A stretch of DNA of 64,000 nucleotides from Dysidea avara (taxonomy: Eukaryota; Porifera; Demospongiae; Dictyoceratida; Dysideidae): the NCBI RefSeq assembly GCF_963678975.1, contig NC_089272.1, positions 8,037,858 to 8,101,857 on the forward strand, written 5' to 3'. Numbering within the stretch: the stretch's first letter is position 1; every line of letters begins with the position of its first letter. Made by a program: the position numbers and the translations under genes. The notes beneath the pieces were generated by a model. It was given only the letters and a program-made list of their open reading frames with translations. It was not told where the DNA came from and searched no databases. Shown here piece by piece: positions 1-12,365 of this stretch.

Positions 1-640
1 TTAGCTATTTAAAAGTTAATTGATCTGATACTGAATCTGAGAACACCTCAGTTAAGGTTTGTGTTTGCAATGTTTAACCTGGAAAATTTTTACATATTAC
101 CGCTCTGAGATTGAATCTGAGAGCATTTTGATAAGTTTATTGCATCATTTTAAAACAGGCTTAACCTAAGTCTAGTGTAGTATATAGTCACTCACAATTT
201 TAGAGGGTGAGTCTGAGATTTTAGGGGGGAAGTTCTCCCTAACAGCCCTAGAATAAACACCAGGTCTCTGTGACACAGGAGTATTCCCTGGGGATACAGT
301 ATAGCTAGTACTTTGCTAGTTATGCACTAGATTCCCACTCCCTGGTCCCTGTCTGCACTATCATAATGTACTTGACATCTAACTACTTGTGGGATTTTCT
401 GATGAGGCTTGAATAGAAAATCACAGAATAGCTAGCTAGTAGCCTATGAAAGTTTGGTAACATGACTAACTATTCCACCTTAGCTTAAATCTTTAAGACT
501 CCTTTTGCACATCCGATTCCGGTCTATATGACATGATTATAACAACTATATGGTAGCCATATTGGTGAGCACATGTGATAGTGTGTGGGTGTGAACTGCG
601 TTGGACTATATGTGACCCACTATGGTAACTATACCTCGAA
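1..640. other. Intergenic DNA, nothing recognised
   Basis: A/T-rich sequence with short ORFs only. No exon with credible splice borders, RNA gene or clear element end was seen. Confidence 0.5.
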
Positions 641-1060
641 TTACAGTATAGTGTGACATTGGTGCATCCTATGACTTTAAATATTGGAACACTTCTATGA
701 CATTGGTGCACATCTGTGACATTGCTACACTCCTATGACATGTACATTGCAATTGGTGCATACATGTGACATTGGTACACTCCTGTGACAATGGTAATAC
801 ATAGGTGATAAGTGTTTATCAATGTCACAGGAGTGCACCAATGCCACAGGAGACTACTAATATGTCACAGTAGCCACAGGAGTGTAGTAATGTCACAGAT
901 GTGCACCAATGTCATGTGTATGCACCAATTGCAATGTCATAGGAGTGTAGCAAGTCACAGATGTGTCATAGGAGTGTTCCATTATTAAAGTCATAGGAGT
1001 GCACCAATGCTACCGATGTCATATTATATAGGAATACACCACTGTCGCAGGATTACTTTT
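640..1060. repeat. Cluster of short inverted and direct repeats around GACATTGGTGCAC
   Basis: The motif TGACATTGGTGCAC recurs every 20-50 bp up to about 790. Its reverse complement (GTGCACCAATGTCA variants, with CACAGGAGTG) recurs from about 820 to 1050. The block can therefore fold into a long imperfect hairpin centred near 805. No flanking target duplication was recognised, so whether it is a MITE or a local satellite is open. Confidence 0.6.
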
Positions 1061-3230
1061 TAAAATGATGGGCTACCTGGCATTGCTGGCTCCAACATAT
1101 CCACCACTGACTTGTTGAGCTGGACATGATGGATGATCAGTAATGTGTGACTGAAAACCATCCTTTTCTGCCACATTATTCATTTTTCTCTTTTTAGCTG
1201 AAAATGAAGCACTAGTTATCTTGTGTTAAAATTTTAGTTTGATATCTTGAAGCATTCCCATATGATACATTACAAACTAATTTTTTTTAGTACTTAATGT
1301 ATTGAGTTCTGTGACAAATCATGATCACTTTGTTGACAAATAAATCCATTCCCACCATCTAAAAGAGATTTCTGATAGTTGAATGAAGTGTTCTTAGACC
1401 TTTTCTTCAGTTAAATAACTTGTGTAGTGGCTTAAGTCTTCACTGGTAGTTTTATCCATTCCATAACCTATCCATTCCCATAACCTTAAGCTATAGCTAA
1501 CTTCTGTCGACTGTCAGTTTACTGTAGTCAGCTGTTGACTATATGTTTGTAGCTGTAGTCCTAGCTAACAACCAGTATCTGTGCAGAGCTCATGATCAGC
1601 TAGCAGCAACATGTTTATAGTTAGTAACCAGCATGTTTGCAGCTAGCTAGCTATAACAACCAGCATGTGTGCAGAATTCAGCTAGCAGCCAGCCAATAGC
1701 AGCCTTCTTGTTACACCTGCATGTATGTTGGTCCACATCTCGCAACCAGCTAAAAACCTTCTTGCTACATCTATCAACTATCATGTTACACCTATATCAC
1801 ATGTTCACTGGCAACCTGCATAATATGTTAATTGGTCTGCATCTGTTTGATTTATTAATCTGTCCTGGATTGGATATTATTTTGCAGTTGAATGCACACA
1901 TGCTCGAAAGCATTGATACTTGTACAAAACAGTACCATGCATGTTCTGTGCATGTGACAATACAGCAGTGCAGGATATTTTATACATGTCAGATATTTTA
2001 AATGCAGTACTAACTCTAGTCTGTGTACACAATACACAAACTGTTGTAACTATTATAAACTGGCATCTGTATTTCAATTCACCAATTGCAAACACAGTAG
2101 AATTGCATGTAGTGGCACTGTCATGAGTATTAGTGAAAGTAAACAATAACCCCCAACTCTTGGTATCCATTGTCCCATCTCTGGGTGGCTATCACATCCT
2201 ACTGTATTGTCCTGGTTTGTACGGTACATAGATCATCATAACTCACTATTTCACCACATACGATAATGTATGCTAGAATATTGTATGCACAGCTGGCCTT
2301 CTCTTAAACTTATAGGACTTAAGGTAAGCTATAATTATATAGAACAATGCTGCATTCATGACTGTCGTATTCCATAATCATAATAATGCATGTCAAACTT
2401 GACATTATTTTCTGTGAATTTTTACAAACCTCAGCAACGTCAATCTATGAGGCTACTTGAAATGCTATAGGCATTTTATATGCAAAAAGGTCACAACTTG
2501 ACTGTAAGTGATCGTGAACTATATAGGTTACTAGCTTTTCCAGAGAGTTTAACACTACATCCCACTACACAAGACACAGCAAAAGGCTAGTCAATTAGTA
2601 ATGAGTATAATTATTATACTGGGTTATATAATTATAGTCACGTCATGTTAGGAAGGGAATGTACAGTACAGCATAAGAAATATCAGTACTTGAGCAATAT
2701 CATACTATTAAAACATGAAGATGAAAGTCTTATATTGTCAGTTCTCCTTGAGTGTATCAATCATCAATTTCTTACCTACAGAATTACAACACATGGCTTA
2801 TAAAAACAGAAAATTGTATACAGGTCATGCAGTGTCTGTGCTTATAGACTTTTAAAGGTCAACATAACATGTGCACTAGTGCATGTAAACATTTTACATT
2901 GCTGGGATGCTAAGGAGGTCTTGAGCAGATTAGTGAAATTGGCAAAAATTATCAGCGTGGAAAATTGCTGCAAGGTGATGTTGCTCTGGTGGATAGAGAG
3001 ACATAAAGATGCTAGTGCCCACACATGCATGCACACATGTACACTGTACACATCCAGGCACACAAGTCCATTTCTATGATGCAGTGGATGGGTTCATATG
3101 GAGCACTCATTTCTGGGAATATTTTATCTACTACTCCTCTTTCCTACTGCACAATTTTATTTATCTCCCCCTCCTAAATAAAGTCATCATGAAGGCCTCG
3201 CTCTAGCCATGTTTGGGACCTTTGTGTGTT
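1061..3230. other. Intergenic DNA, nothing recognised
   Basis: A/T-rich sequence with many stops. The longest ORF (1669-2001, 110 codons) has no domain, is rich in His/Leu/Cys as expected from random A/T-rich sequence, and overlaps ORFs on the other strand. Confidence 0.5.
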
Positions 3231-3359
3231 TACTACAATGAGAGGTGACAGTTAACACTGCATTTACATTAGCAGGATAGCACGGTTCAGTTCGACTTGT
3301 GGCTGCTGTTCACATTGCACAGTCTCACTCGCTTAGTCACCTGGTTTGTACACTGTAAT

Positions 3360-3600
3360 TATTAGTAGTGAATTTCACTCTAATTTCTGCCACAACACTC
3401 ACTCTTTTTGTGTAATGATGTTCACTACTTTTGTAGTGATTTTCACTACATGGTAGTGACATTCACTACAAAATTAGTAGTGAATGTCACTCCACAAAAA
3501 TAGTGAGTATTGTGGCAGACATTAGTAGTGACGTTCAATACATTTAGTAGTGACGTTCAATACATTTAGTAGTGACGTTCACTAGTTAGTTTTTATTGTG
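3360..3600. repeat. Short TAGTGA-type repeat array with inverted halves
   Basis: Units such as AGTAGTGACGTTCA recur in direct orientation at 3520-3590. Inverted versions (TGAATTTCACT, TTTCACTACA) lie at 3365-3470. The two halves can pair. It looks like a small foldback element or its remnant; no target duplication was identified. Confidence 0.5.
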
Positions 3601-4829
3601 TATAAGCACACAATTAAATACTTATCACTGAACTTGCTAAAATTTTAGCAGCTGTTGTTTTCCAAGCTCAATTACTGTTTTTCTATTTGAAATCTTTAAT
3701 CCCCACAAGAGCAACGAATGGAGAAGGATTGCAAAATTGGTAACACATATCAAAGTAATGAAGTAAACCAACTGCCACGACAGGGAACAATGCTGTAGCT
3801 GTTTCATGGCTTTCTTTCTTGCCAAACAGCGTTTCTGCATTTCTTATTCACACTACAGTATGTTGAGTTCTAAAAATATAATTTAATGTACTTGATAAAT
3901 AACTACCATAGTGTACCATGCTGGCCTGGTGAAACAAACAATCAGGTGGGTTGGATCATTCAGTTGAGCATGGTATGGCCATTACAGTAAATTGATGACA
4001 TTGCACTTTTTATCAAAGTTGAAATTGTTGGTTAGGATAATTTGTCACTGAAGGCATGAATATGTAGTGATCATAAGACAGAGTGCTATTGCCACTGTTT
4101 TACAACATTTAAGGCAGATGTCACTGTAGAAGTCATTATTTCTGCACAATGTACAGCCATAGAAGAGTACGAAAGGAAAAATATATATCGACATATTGCC
4201 AATTTAATGAGCAAGTAGCAGTGTTTAGATAGATGCACACACTATGCCAAAATGTTTCTGTACTGTATCTAGCTACTGTCTAATGTCACATTTTTTGTGT
4301 GCGTATGTCAAAGCTCTACTGAATATGGAGTCTCACTCCTAGCCAACTTGAGAGCTCTGCACCTATCAATAATAATATTATGTCCCATCCCATCCCTCCT
4401 GGGCAATGTGGGGACTGAGGTGGGAATTCGAATGTTTAAATATCCGACATGTCAGGCATCAGTTAGTCAAATATCCACCCCACTCTGCACTTATAAAAGT
4501 TTTGCCCCACCTACCACCAAGCGGGAAAATGAGGGGAAATTCCACCCCAGGTGACTAGAAGATCAAGACACTACAGTTACACAAGTAGGAGATTAGACCA
4601 AGCGGATTAGATCTATAATTTTGCTCCGAGGTTGGGGAGTTAGACTTAGCTTTTGCATCAAATCCACATCAAATCCACATCAAATGCCTCACATTTTATC
4701 TATTCTTTTCTTATTTATTGCCTGTTGGGGGGAGGGGGCTAGGTGCACAATCTCTAGACCTAATAATAAACTCGACTTGCTTACTAGCATCACATAGCAC
4801 ACAGCATCGATCTCCAAATCATACTTCGG
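3600..4829. other. Intergenic DNA with a MITE-like fragment
   Basis: Mostly featureless. Near 4357-4430 the sequence GCACCTATCAATAATA, followed by a CCCATCC...GGGCAATGTGGGG stretch, resembles one end of the MITE at 42452-42780. It is probably a diverged copy of that family. Short direct repeats of CATCAAATCCA occur at 4657-4690. Confidence 0.35.
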
Positions 4830-5299
4830 ATGGTCTCGTCCAAGCGTGGCCTTGACCTCGCCCAGCCTCAGCCGCTCATCTCGAGCTCATCTTTTCTGGA
4901 CATAAATCACGTGGTCATTCACGTGAGTTGCCACGAGGCACCCGGAGCACTGAGAAAAAATCTTATAGAGGAGATACAGCAAGGAAGGCATTACGCTACG
5001 GAGCTGCACCTTGATGTACCTATGAGGTACGTAAATGTTCAACCTGCTTTAATTTATTATCAATACCGGTATTGTACAGTTACTAATTAATGCTCACCAC
5101 AAAGCGAGGAGATTTGTGCTGATATGCACCACGAAGTTACCACAGGGGGACAGAACGAACTCTTTGACAACTGGAAGAGCAATAGAAAGGTGTGTATGCG
5201 TTCCTGGGTACTTGATATTTTGCTAATTGCATTTTTCAGAGATGTGAGCTGTGCATCATGTATCTATCATGCATGGCACTCTTGTACATCAGAACATAG
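4830..5299 (+). CDS. Small three-exon gene, product unknown (113 aa)
   Basis: I do not recognise the protein. The model is exon 1 at 4830-5026, exon 2 at 5105-5189 and exon 3 at 5240-5299, with stop TAG at 5297-5299. The donors are GTACGT and GTGTGT. The acceptors are CACAAAG and TTTTTCAG. Phases agree across both junctions (2 then 0), which is unlikely by chance. The protein begins MVSSKRGLDLAQPQP, has a Ser-rich stretch, a hydrophilic middle (EEIQQGRHYATELHLD, then EEICADMHHEVTTGGQNELF) and ends in a Cys-containing hydrophobic tail (CELCIMYLSC). Both introns are short (78 and 50 nt), as in compact sponge genes. A TIR element begins 9 bp after the stop, so the original 3' end may have been altered by its insertion. 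Confidence 0.5.
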
Positions 5300-5307
5300 T
5301 GAGTGTG

Positions 5308-5942
5308 CACTGTTAAAACGAGGTGTTACAGGTACACCCATCGTAAAGGTGTTCATGTACACCCATGGTATTTACAACACCCTAGGGGAGTATTGTAGCA
5401 CTTGGGGTGTTGTTGAACACCACAAATGTCATTTTACTCCCCAATAATAGCTAAGCCACTGTAAGGGTGTTTGCCTACACCTAGGTATATTGAAACCCAC
5501 AATTGGATGCTTCTACGTATTGAAAATTAGGTTATAAGTACAGTTTGCTAACTTCTATAAGAGTGACTTGGAAACAACTATGTGGTAAGTATAAGGTGTT
5601 GCAAATATATTATTGCGTACTGCTAATGTGCTTTGTTGTTGGTAGTCATTGAGTATAAATTGAAATCAACATGAAGGTTACTGGAATGCTATAGCAAGCC
5701 TACATTTCTTTTCAACAAAATGCCACCATGGAGAGCACTAGAACATCTTTAAAGTGTACCGTGACACCTTTATAACTATTCCTAGAACACCCTTAGGGAG
5801 TGTTGCAATGCCCTTGTAAAACCTTTTAGTTGCTCCTAGAGCACCCCTGGGGAGTACTACAACTCCCCTCAAAGGAGTTTAATTTAAACAGCAGTTAGAA
5901 CTCCCCCAAAGGTGATTGGATTACACCCTATTTTTAACAGTG
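5308..5942. mobile_element. Non-autonomous TIR element, CACTGTTAAAA family
   Basis: It starts CACTGTTAAAACGAGG and ends TTTTTAACAGTG, an inverted terminal match. It is 635 bp long and non-coding. Flanks read GAGTGTG before and TGTGCATG after, consistent with a 2-4 bp (TG or TGTG) duplication. The same terminal sequence bounds the 1.9-kb element at 38415-40320. The interior holds diverged repeats of GGGGTGTTG/ACACCCC type. The superfamily is not assigned. Confidence 0.7.
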
Positions 5943-6400
5943 TGTGCATGTGTATACTTAACATTTATATTCTGTGTTTATTAAGCCTTATGCATGTACA
6001 TGTTGCATACAAATACAGTACAGTATATAAGGTGTTCTGTAGGCCCACTATCAACCTCTGCCAGTACTTGTCTGTACATGTGTAGTGTGTTTATTTCTGT
6101 GTAGTGTAAGCTTACTTTTGTATACTGTGAGTGTGTGTGAGAGAGACTGTACAGCCAGGTGGATAGAGCATCAGCTAGTAACTGTCCTTGTCTCACTTAG
6201 CAGTGTTGGGATTGTTGTGGAACTTGGGTTTGGTGACCTCTGTATCAGACTTGGACATTCCTCCTGCAAGTTAATAGTCCAGCCCCAAGAGAATTTACCT
6301 ATGAATGCAAGACTTGCAAGCGCTTTAGTGGTATACAGGCAGGTTCACTGGACAACAATAGTTGTGTTTCGGTTTGCATACTACAGTAGGCTTTGTGTGT
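5943..6400. other. Intergenic DNA with a short (GT)n run
   Basis: A GT dinucleotide run lies at about 6395-6415. A stretch near 6155-6225 (GGTGGATAGAGCATCAGC) faintly recalls a tRNA-derived SINE A-box, but no convincing B-box or tail was seen. Confidence 0.35.
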
Positions 6401-8010
6401 GTGTGTGTGTGTGTAGTGTAATGTAGTGTTACTTATTTAGAAGTGATTACTAATGTCTTCAATCACTTTAGAATGTGAAACTTGTAGATGTGAGAATATT
6501 GGCCATGAATACTCTACAACCAGAGTGAGGACGTTGGCCAGCAAAACTTAGATTGTTTGTAAACAATGTAAGTAGTGTTACTTATTTATAAGTGAGTACC
6601 AATGTCTTCAATCACTTTAGAATGTGCCAACTTGTAGATGTGAGAATGTGGGCTAGTAGTACTCTACAACTGGAGTGAGGATGTCAAATGGAGTGAGGAC
6701 GTCAAGTGGAGTGAGAACGTTGGCCAGGAAAATGTAGATTGTTTGTAAACAATGTAAGTAGTGTTACTTATTTAGAAGTGATTACCAATGTCTTCAATCA
6801 CTTTAGAATGTGCCAACTTGTAGATGTGACAATGTGGGCTAGTAGTACTCTACAACTGGAGTGAGGATGTCAAATGGAGTGAGGACGTCAAGTGGAGTGA
6901 GGACGTTGGCCAGGAAAATGTAGATTGTTTGTAAACAATGTAAGTAGTGTTACTTATTTAGAAGTGAGTACCAATGTCTTCAATCACTTTAGAATGTGCC
7001 AACTTGTAGATGTGAGAATATTGGCCATGAATACTCTTGAACCAGAGTGAGGACATTGACAAGCAAACTTAGATTGTTTGTAAACAATGTAAGTAGTGTT
7101 ACTTATTTAGAAGTGATTACCAATGTCTTCAATCACTTTAGAATGTGCCAACTTGTAGATGTGAGAATGTGGGCTAATAATACTCTACGACTGGAGTGAG
7201 GATGTCAAGTGGAGTGAGGACGTTGGCCAGCAAAACTTAGATTGTTTGTAAACAATGTAAGTAGTGTTACTTATTTAGAAGTGATTACCAATGTCTTCAA
7301 TCACTTTAGAATGTGCCAACTTGTTGTTGTGAGAATGTGGGCTAATACTACTCTACGGCTGGAGTGAGGATGTCAAGTGGAGTGAGGACGTTGGCCAGCA
7401 AAACTTAGATTACAATGTAAGTAGTGTTACTTATTTAGAAGTGATTACCAATGTCTTCAATCACTTTAGAATGTGCCAACTTGTAGATGTGAGAATGTGG
7501 GCTAATAATACTCTACGACTGGAGTGAGGATGTTAAGTGGAGTGAGGATGTTAAGTGGAGTGAGGAGGTTGGCCAGCAAAACTTAGATTGTTTGTAAACA
7601 ATGTAAGTAGTGTTACTTATTTAGAAGTGATTACCAATGTCTTCAATCACTTTAGAATGTGCCAACTTGTTGTTGTGAGAATGTGGGCTAATGCTACTCT
7701 ACAGCTGGAGTGAGGATGTCAAGTGGAGTGAGGACATTGGCTTAGATTGTTTGTAAACAATGTAAGTAGTGTTACTTATTTAGAAGTGATTACCAATGTC
7801 TACAATCACTTTAGAATGTGCCAACTTGTAGATGTGAGGACGTGGGCCAGGACTACTCTTAACAACTGGAGTGAGGCCGTCAACTGAAGTGATGCTCAAG
7901 GTTGGCCAGCAAAACTTAGATCGAGTTTAAAGAATTCTGTTGCAATGTAAGTAGCGTTACTTATTTAGAAGTGATTACCTACATTTTAATCATTTTAGAA
8001 TGTGCCAACA
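6390..8010. repeat. Satellite array, about 9 units of 149-187 bp
   Basis: The phrase GTAAGTAGTGTTACTTATTT recurs near 6568, 6754, 6940, 7089, 7258, 7416, 7602, 7762 and 7948. Unit lengths are therefore about 186, 186, 149, 169, 158, 187, 159 and 186 bp. Length differences come largely from a sub-repeat (GTCAAGTGGAGTGAGGA) present one to three times per unit. Each unit also holds a TTGTTTGTAAACAA palindrome. Confidence 0.9.
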
Positions 8011-8436
8011 ACTTTAAAATATGAAAGAACTTCTTCAACTAACGGATGTAGCAGGGTGAATGGACTTACAGCCAGCAGAGAGTACACAACTGATGAGAAC
8101 AATAATTTTATGCGTGAAAATAATTATTTTTATAAAAACCGTATAATTTAATACGCTAATATTAAAGCTGGTATGCAATGATTAGTTAAATGCGGATCGC
8201 ACTGAGAAACAACACGGGTTACGTCCTCGGTTATGAAGTCCGGTTATGGCTACGATCGTTCAAAGAAACTTTTGCTTGTTCGGAAATAGACCATTTAATC
8301 GCCGCATCATCAATGTCATAATCGGTGAGTATGAATTTATTGTGTCTCATCTCGGTTATAATCGGATATATTTTCGGATAAGCAATTGTGGGTCTTTCTG
8401 GTTTAGGGTTTTACCGAACACAACGAAAACTCGCTA
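8011..8436. other. Intergenic DNA with one possible first exon
   Basis: A + strand ATG at 8246 opens 26 codons (MATIVQRNFCLFGNRPF...) ending at a good donor, GTGAGT, after 8324. No matching downstream exon was found, so this stays a weak candidate. The rest is A/T-rich spacer. Confidence 0.25.
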
Positions 8437-9069
8437 TTAATCTAACAATTTGTCAGTACCGACTTTGCGTCGTACGTTTCCTGTGCACATCACGTGGTCA
8501 TGACATTTAGAGTTCCAATGTGGGCGTTGAAGCAGTAGTGCAGGCATAACCATAGCAGCCTTCAATGTAATACACTCCATGGCAGAAGCTGTTCCATAAT
8601 TGTGAAAGAGTTTTGATAGTTCAATTACAAAATTAGTGCCTGCTTTTCCAAATGGCACCATGAAAAGGTTGTTTCTCCAGTGAACAATGTGATCATATGC
8701 AGTAGAGATACGGTCACAAAACTCAGACCCATCCAGAGATGAGCCCCACAGAAAGTTTGGAGTGTTTGCAGATAGAACAGCAGGAAGAGCAGGAACTCCA
8801 GCACATGATGGACAAACAAATGGTTCATTATGACTTTCCATATGCCGGCCCTCCTCAGGAGAAATCCCCACACACATCCCATGGTACCACTTATGACAGT
8901 TCTCCCTTTGTGTATCACACAATCACATAATCATAAAGTTACCACCATGAGGTTGCTGACAGGAACACCATGGTCTCAGTGGGTCATCATCATCACTAGG
9001 ATCCGATTGCTCACCCTCCCGTGTATCAGAACCAGCCTTGCGAGCAGCGAGACGAGCTGATCTTCTCAT
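8437..9069 (-). pseudogene. PHD-finger ORF of a multicopy retroelement-type protein, broken and truncated
   Basis: The reading frame starts MRRSARLAARK near 9069 and soon enters a PHD finger (WCSCQQPHGGNFMI, then CHKWYHGMC and PFVCPSC). A stretch follows (FLWGSSLDGSEFCDRI, then HWRNNLFMVPFGKAG, then MPALLLQRPH). From memory, this matches the N-terminal part of long multicopy proteins of corals, sponges and Hydra that continue into a reverse-transcriptase-like domain. The frame is interrupted once and ends far short of that domain, so only a 5' fragment remains. It is intronless. Element ends and target duplications were not identified, and family placement is from memory. Confidence 0.55.
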
Positions 9070-9640
9070 TATTCCAAATAAAGCGCATCTGATCCTGGCA
9101 AAGATACACGCAACGCGACGACAACGGGCAAAATAAACACACAAAAGCTACCTGGTGCTCCGCCGTTTACAGCGAGGATAGAAATCTCAGGTGTTGCTAG
9201 CGAAAGAAAGCTGATACCCGTGTATCAAGAACCCCGACGCGTCACGTGACGTCCCAAGAGTGGGATATGGGCACAAACATCTATATAGCTTCCCTCATTT
9301 CAGAGAAGATGAATGATCACTATATGCTGCTGTAATGGGACTAATTAGATGTTGCTTGTCTTTTTCTCTACTATGCTCTGCAAAAAAGAAAAGATGTCTA
9401 CGTGGTTCCCGTTCTTCTGCCGGCAGATTCATTCGTGAGAATCCAATTGCTGCTGTTGATTTGATCCAGGCAGAGACTGGGTTCTCCAATATATAATTGT
9501 TAATTGTATTTATTAATACTTTGCATTGATCAGGTATACAGGCTATACCTTTACCCGTATTTTAATCATAATCATAATCAATAGCAATGGTTGTTATTAT
9601 TATTAATAAAAAAATTTTAAAAATCAGTTAGGCATTAGAA
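9070..9640. other. Intergenic DNA, nothing recognised
   Basis: A GC-richer stretch with ACGCGTCACGTGACGT near 9238-9256 could be promoter-like for the adjacent PHD ORF. Nothing else is supported. Confidence 0.4.
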
Positions 9641-9855
9641 AATTCCGTTAAATAAATTATTTTTAAAATTCCGTAGCAACTTGTGTAAAGCGTTTCGGGT
9701 CGATCTGAAAGCTTGTTTGGGCTTAGTTGTACTTGTACCTAACCAATACTGCCTCATCGTCGTCGGGGAAGAGTGAGGCTGGTTTTTGGGTGGTATTATT
9801 TCGTGGGCCACGCCTACTCCTTTGTGGGCCTTACTATACAGTACTATCACACTGA
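9640..9855 (+). repeat. Partial copy of dispersed repeat F1 (3' part)
   Basis: It shares long stretches with 29098-29312: GAAAATTCC, then GGTCGATCTGAAAGCTT, AATACTGCCTCAT, GGCTGGTTTTTGGGTG and ATTATTTCGTGGGCCA. It is the 3' third of the F1 family described at 28678-29312. Confidence 0.75.
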
Positions 9856-9884
9856 ACAATTGTCTGTGCTTGAACTATCTAAAG

Positions 9885-10823
9885 TAGGCATTCCAGTATC
9901 CGAGATTTTTTAATAAAAAAATTCTCCGTATATTCCCCAATAGAACCCTGGCACAAAATGACAACTCGTGTTTAACTTGGGATTGTTCCGTCGTCCGAGC
10001 TGCAATGAGGATGAAAATCGCTGTGGGGTTTGTCCACACGCTGATCATCATGAAAATCGTAGTTTTATCGTGCGCGTTACATATAAGTAAGTTCTGTGTT
10101 GTTTTGTAATCTTTTCAAACCTTGTAATGTATGTAGAATACTTTAAAACTTTAATAAACGTACTGTCGGGTGGAAGGTAGTCACTGGTGCTTACTTTAAA
10201 GTGCGTAGTTACTTTACTCGGGTTAGCGATTTTCGGCTCCAGAGCAATTTTCTGATGGCTGTGTCATCAGCTCAAAAGTATAAACCACTTCAAAGTCGGC
10301 ATAACAATGCCATATTGAAACCACAACTCCACCTTAGGTATTGTTGCATCATTGTGGCACCTCCACTTTAGTTGTTTACCTTTATAAGTTGCTAACTTGA
10401 TGTTTTTACCAACTTGAGATAGCCACTTGCCTATATGGGTATACACCACTGTATTGAGAAGTGTGCAGTAGGTGAAACATATTTGCTCACCACAAAGCAT
10501 ACAAAGATCGCTGAGATCCAATAAGACCTGAAGGTACTCTCATTACATGTACAAATTTGCAGCTAGGAGCAACTGCAGTTTCAAGATAGTCCAGATTGCT
10601 AGATGGCTTCCTGATGCAATTGTGCCATTTTTCCTTGTAAAATGTATGGGGAGCCCTGGAGAAAAAATGTACCTTTTTTCAGTTTTTAAGCACTGTGCAT
10701 GCCAAAGTAGCTAATTCCAACCAAACAAACTATATATTTCTGAGATCAACAATCAATACTCTATCTATTGAGCATATAAAAAGCCCGTTTTTCCAAAATT
10801 TAAAAATCTGTCTGGAATGCCTA
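9885..10823. mobile_element. Non-autonomous hAT-like TIR element (0.94 kb)
   Basis: Ends are TAGGCATTCCAG and, inverted, CTGGAATGCCTA. The element is flanked on both sides by TCTAAAG (7 bp; 8 bp if the terminal A is counted), a hAT-type duplication. No transposase was found. A short ORF at 10005-10086 (MRMKIAVGFVHTLIIMKIVVL...) looks like a signal-peptide exon with donor GTAAGT, but no partner exon fits. It may be a captured first exon or chance. Confidence 0.7.
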
Positions 10824-11340
10824 TCTAAAGACATGTAAGTTGTTCAAAAATTTCTGTTGTGGCTCGAATAATCGCGTCCGATTTTGGAACCCGTCCGAGT
10901 TACTCTAGATCTTTAATTTTCACGCTTTTTCAGCCCAACTCGAAGAAAGATAATTTCAGAGAGACTAGTATCATTCCGAGTGGGCTTCAGTCCCCTAGCT
11001 CCCTCCTCCCTTCCTTTCCGCCGCCTATGCTCCTATATTTGTATCATTGCATTTGGCTGTACAAAACACATCCTCATTACACTTAATAATTAACACATTA
11101 TAAACTATTTTGTCCTATTCTACATACTTTTTTTAGGAAAAACAGCTAAAGTTTAGAGTGTTTATGCCAGGATTTCAAGTTTCATCTTAATACTACAATT
11201 CACAATACTCGATCAAAATGAATCAAAAAAACTTTTACCCAGTATCACAATTTAATTTTCAGTGGAAGAAAACATATACTCAAGATCATGACTTTAAAAC
11301 CATTGAGCAGTTTCACAGTTTAAGCACTTATCAAGTCATG
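10824..11340. other. Intergenic DNA, nothing recognised
   Basis: A/T-rich sequence with a polypyrimidine patch near 10995-11035. There are no supported exons. Confidence 0.5.
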
Positions 11341-11755
11341 GATTCTCAACGTTGAGTCATTAATACCCAACATTGAGTCACGGATATCCAAGGTTGCAGT
11401 CAGTTATAGTTACCAATTGTTGAGTCATGGTACTCCAAACGGAAGCATGGATACCCAGCATTGAGTCATGGATACCCAGCATTGAGTCATGGATACCCAT
11501 CATTGAGTCATGAATACCCATCATTGAGTCATGTATACCCAGCATTGAGTCATGAATACCCAGCATTGAGTCATGGATACCCATCATTGAGTCATGGATA
11601 CCCATTGTTGAGTCATGGATACCCAGCACTGAGTCATGGATACACAGCATTGAGTCATGCATACCCAGCATTGAGTCATGGAAACCCAATGTTGAGTCAA
11701 GGTTAACCTAATGCTGAGTCTTGGATACCCAATGCTGAGTCATGGATACCAGACA
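11340..11755. repeat. 21-bp minisatellite, about 19 units
   Basis: The unit is CATTGAGTCATGGATACCCA with small variations. It is a multiple of three bases without stops in several frames, so long ORFs run through it on both strands. These are by-products of the repeat. Confidence 0.95.
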
Positions 11756-12080
11756 AAAGTACCAGTTACTGCTATATCTATCACTACTTGGTTTAACATA
11801 TGTTCATATAGCACAATAAACAAAACAAAAGGCCAAGCATGAATATATATACAAGATTAAAAGTTAACAATCTTCTTTCTTCAGTAGATATCCTATGAAA
11901 TCAGAATTTTAAACTGTGTGTATCAATACATGGTAAACCCTTAAACCCACATAGGCCAGAATACTGGACCGGGTACAAGTGCTTTAGATAAAGCACTGTA
12001 ACTTTTGAAGCGTACTTCCTAATGCTAAGAAATGCTACTCAAGATACAATAAGCACAAGTACACAAACATTTTGTATTTT
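11756..12080. other. Spacer, nothing recognised
   Basis: A/T-rich sequence with no supported feature. Confidence 0.45.
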
Positions 12081-12082
12081 CA

Positions 12083-12316
12083 ACTAGAGTAGGGACCATA
12101 GCACATCAATATAAAGTACTGAAACAAGCTGGAGTAGTGCACAATATTAATCACAGTAAAACAATAAGAAGTGTTATATCCCTACTGTGCTCAAGATACC
12201 ATAACAGAAATGCACAGTAGGAATATAACACTTCTTATTGTTTTACTGTGATATAATATCATGCATCCCTCCAGCTTATTTCAGTACTCTTTATTGATGT
12301 GCTATGGTTCCTAGTT
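12083..12316. mobile_element. Foldback MITE (family M1), nearly complete palindrome
   Basis: The left arm (AGAGTAGGGACCATAGCACA) is matched in inverse by the right arm (TGTGCTATGG). The middle, TCCCTACTGTGCTCAAGATA, is also mirrored. The arms are about 110 bp. Further copies are the half copy at about 13119-13212 and the full copy at about 54341-54612. The element is non-coding. Confidence 0.85.
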
Positions 12317-12365
12317 AAAATTTCCAATTTTTTGTGTACTTGTTTGTTAACCTTAATATTATTAT

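Noticed and set aside
1669-2170. Overlapping ORFs of about 100 codons on both strands near 2 kb
   Set aside because: No domains, composition as expected for A/T-rich chance ORFs, no splice or start context.
6155-6260. tRNA-derived SINE head
   Set aside because: Only a weak A-box-like stretch; no proper B-box, no cloverleaf, no tail.
11378-11706. Long ORFs on both strands of the 21-bp minisatellite
   Set aside because: The unit is a multiple of three and lacks stops in several frames. The repetitive peptides (HDSMLGI, SHGYPAL) follow from the DNA repeat.
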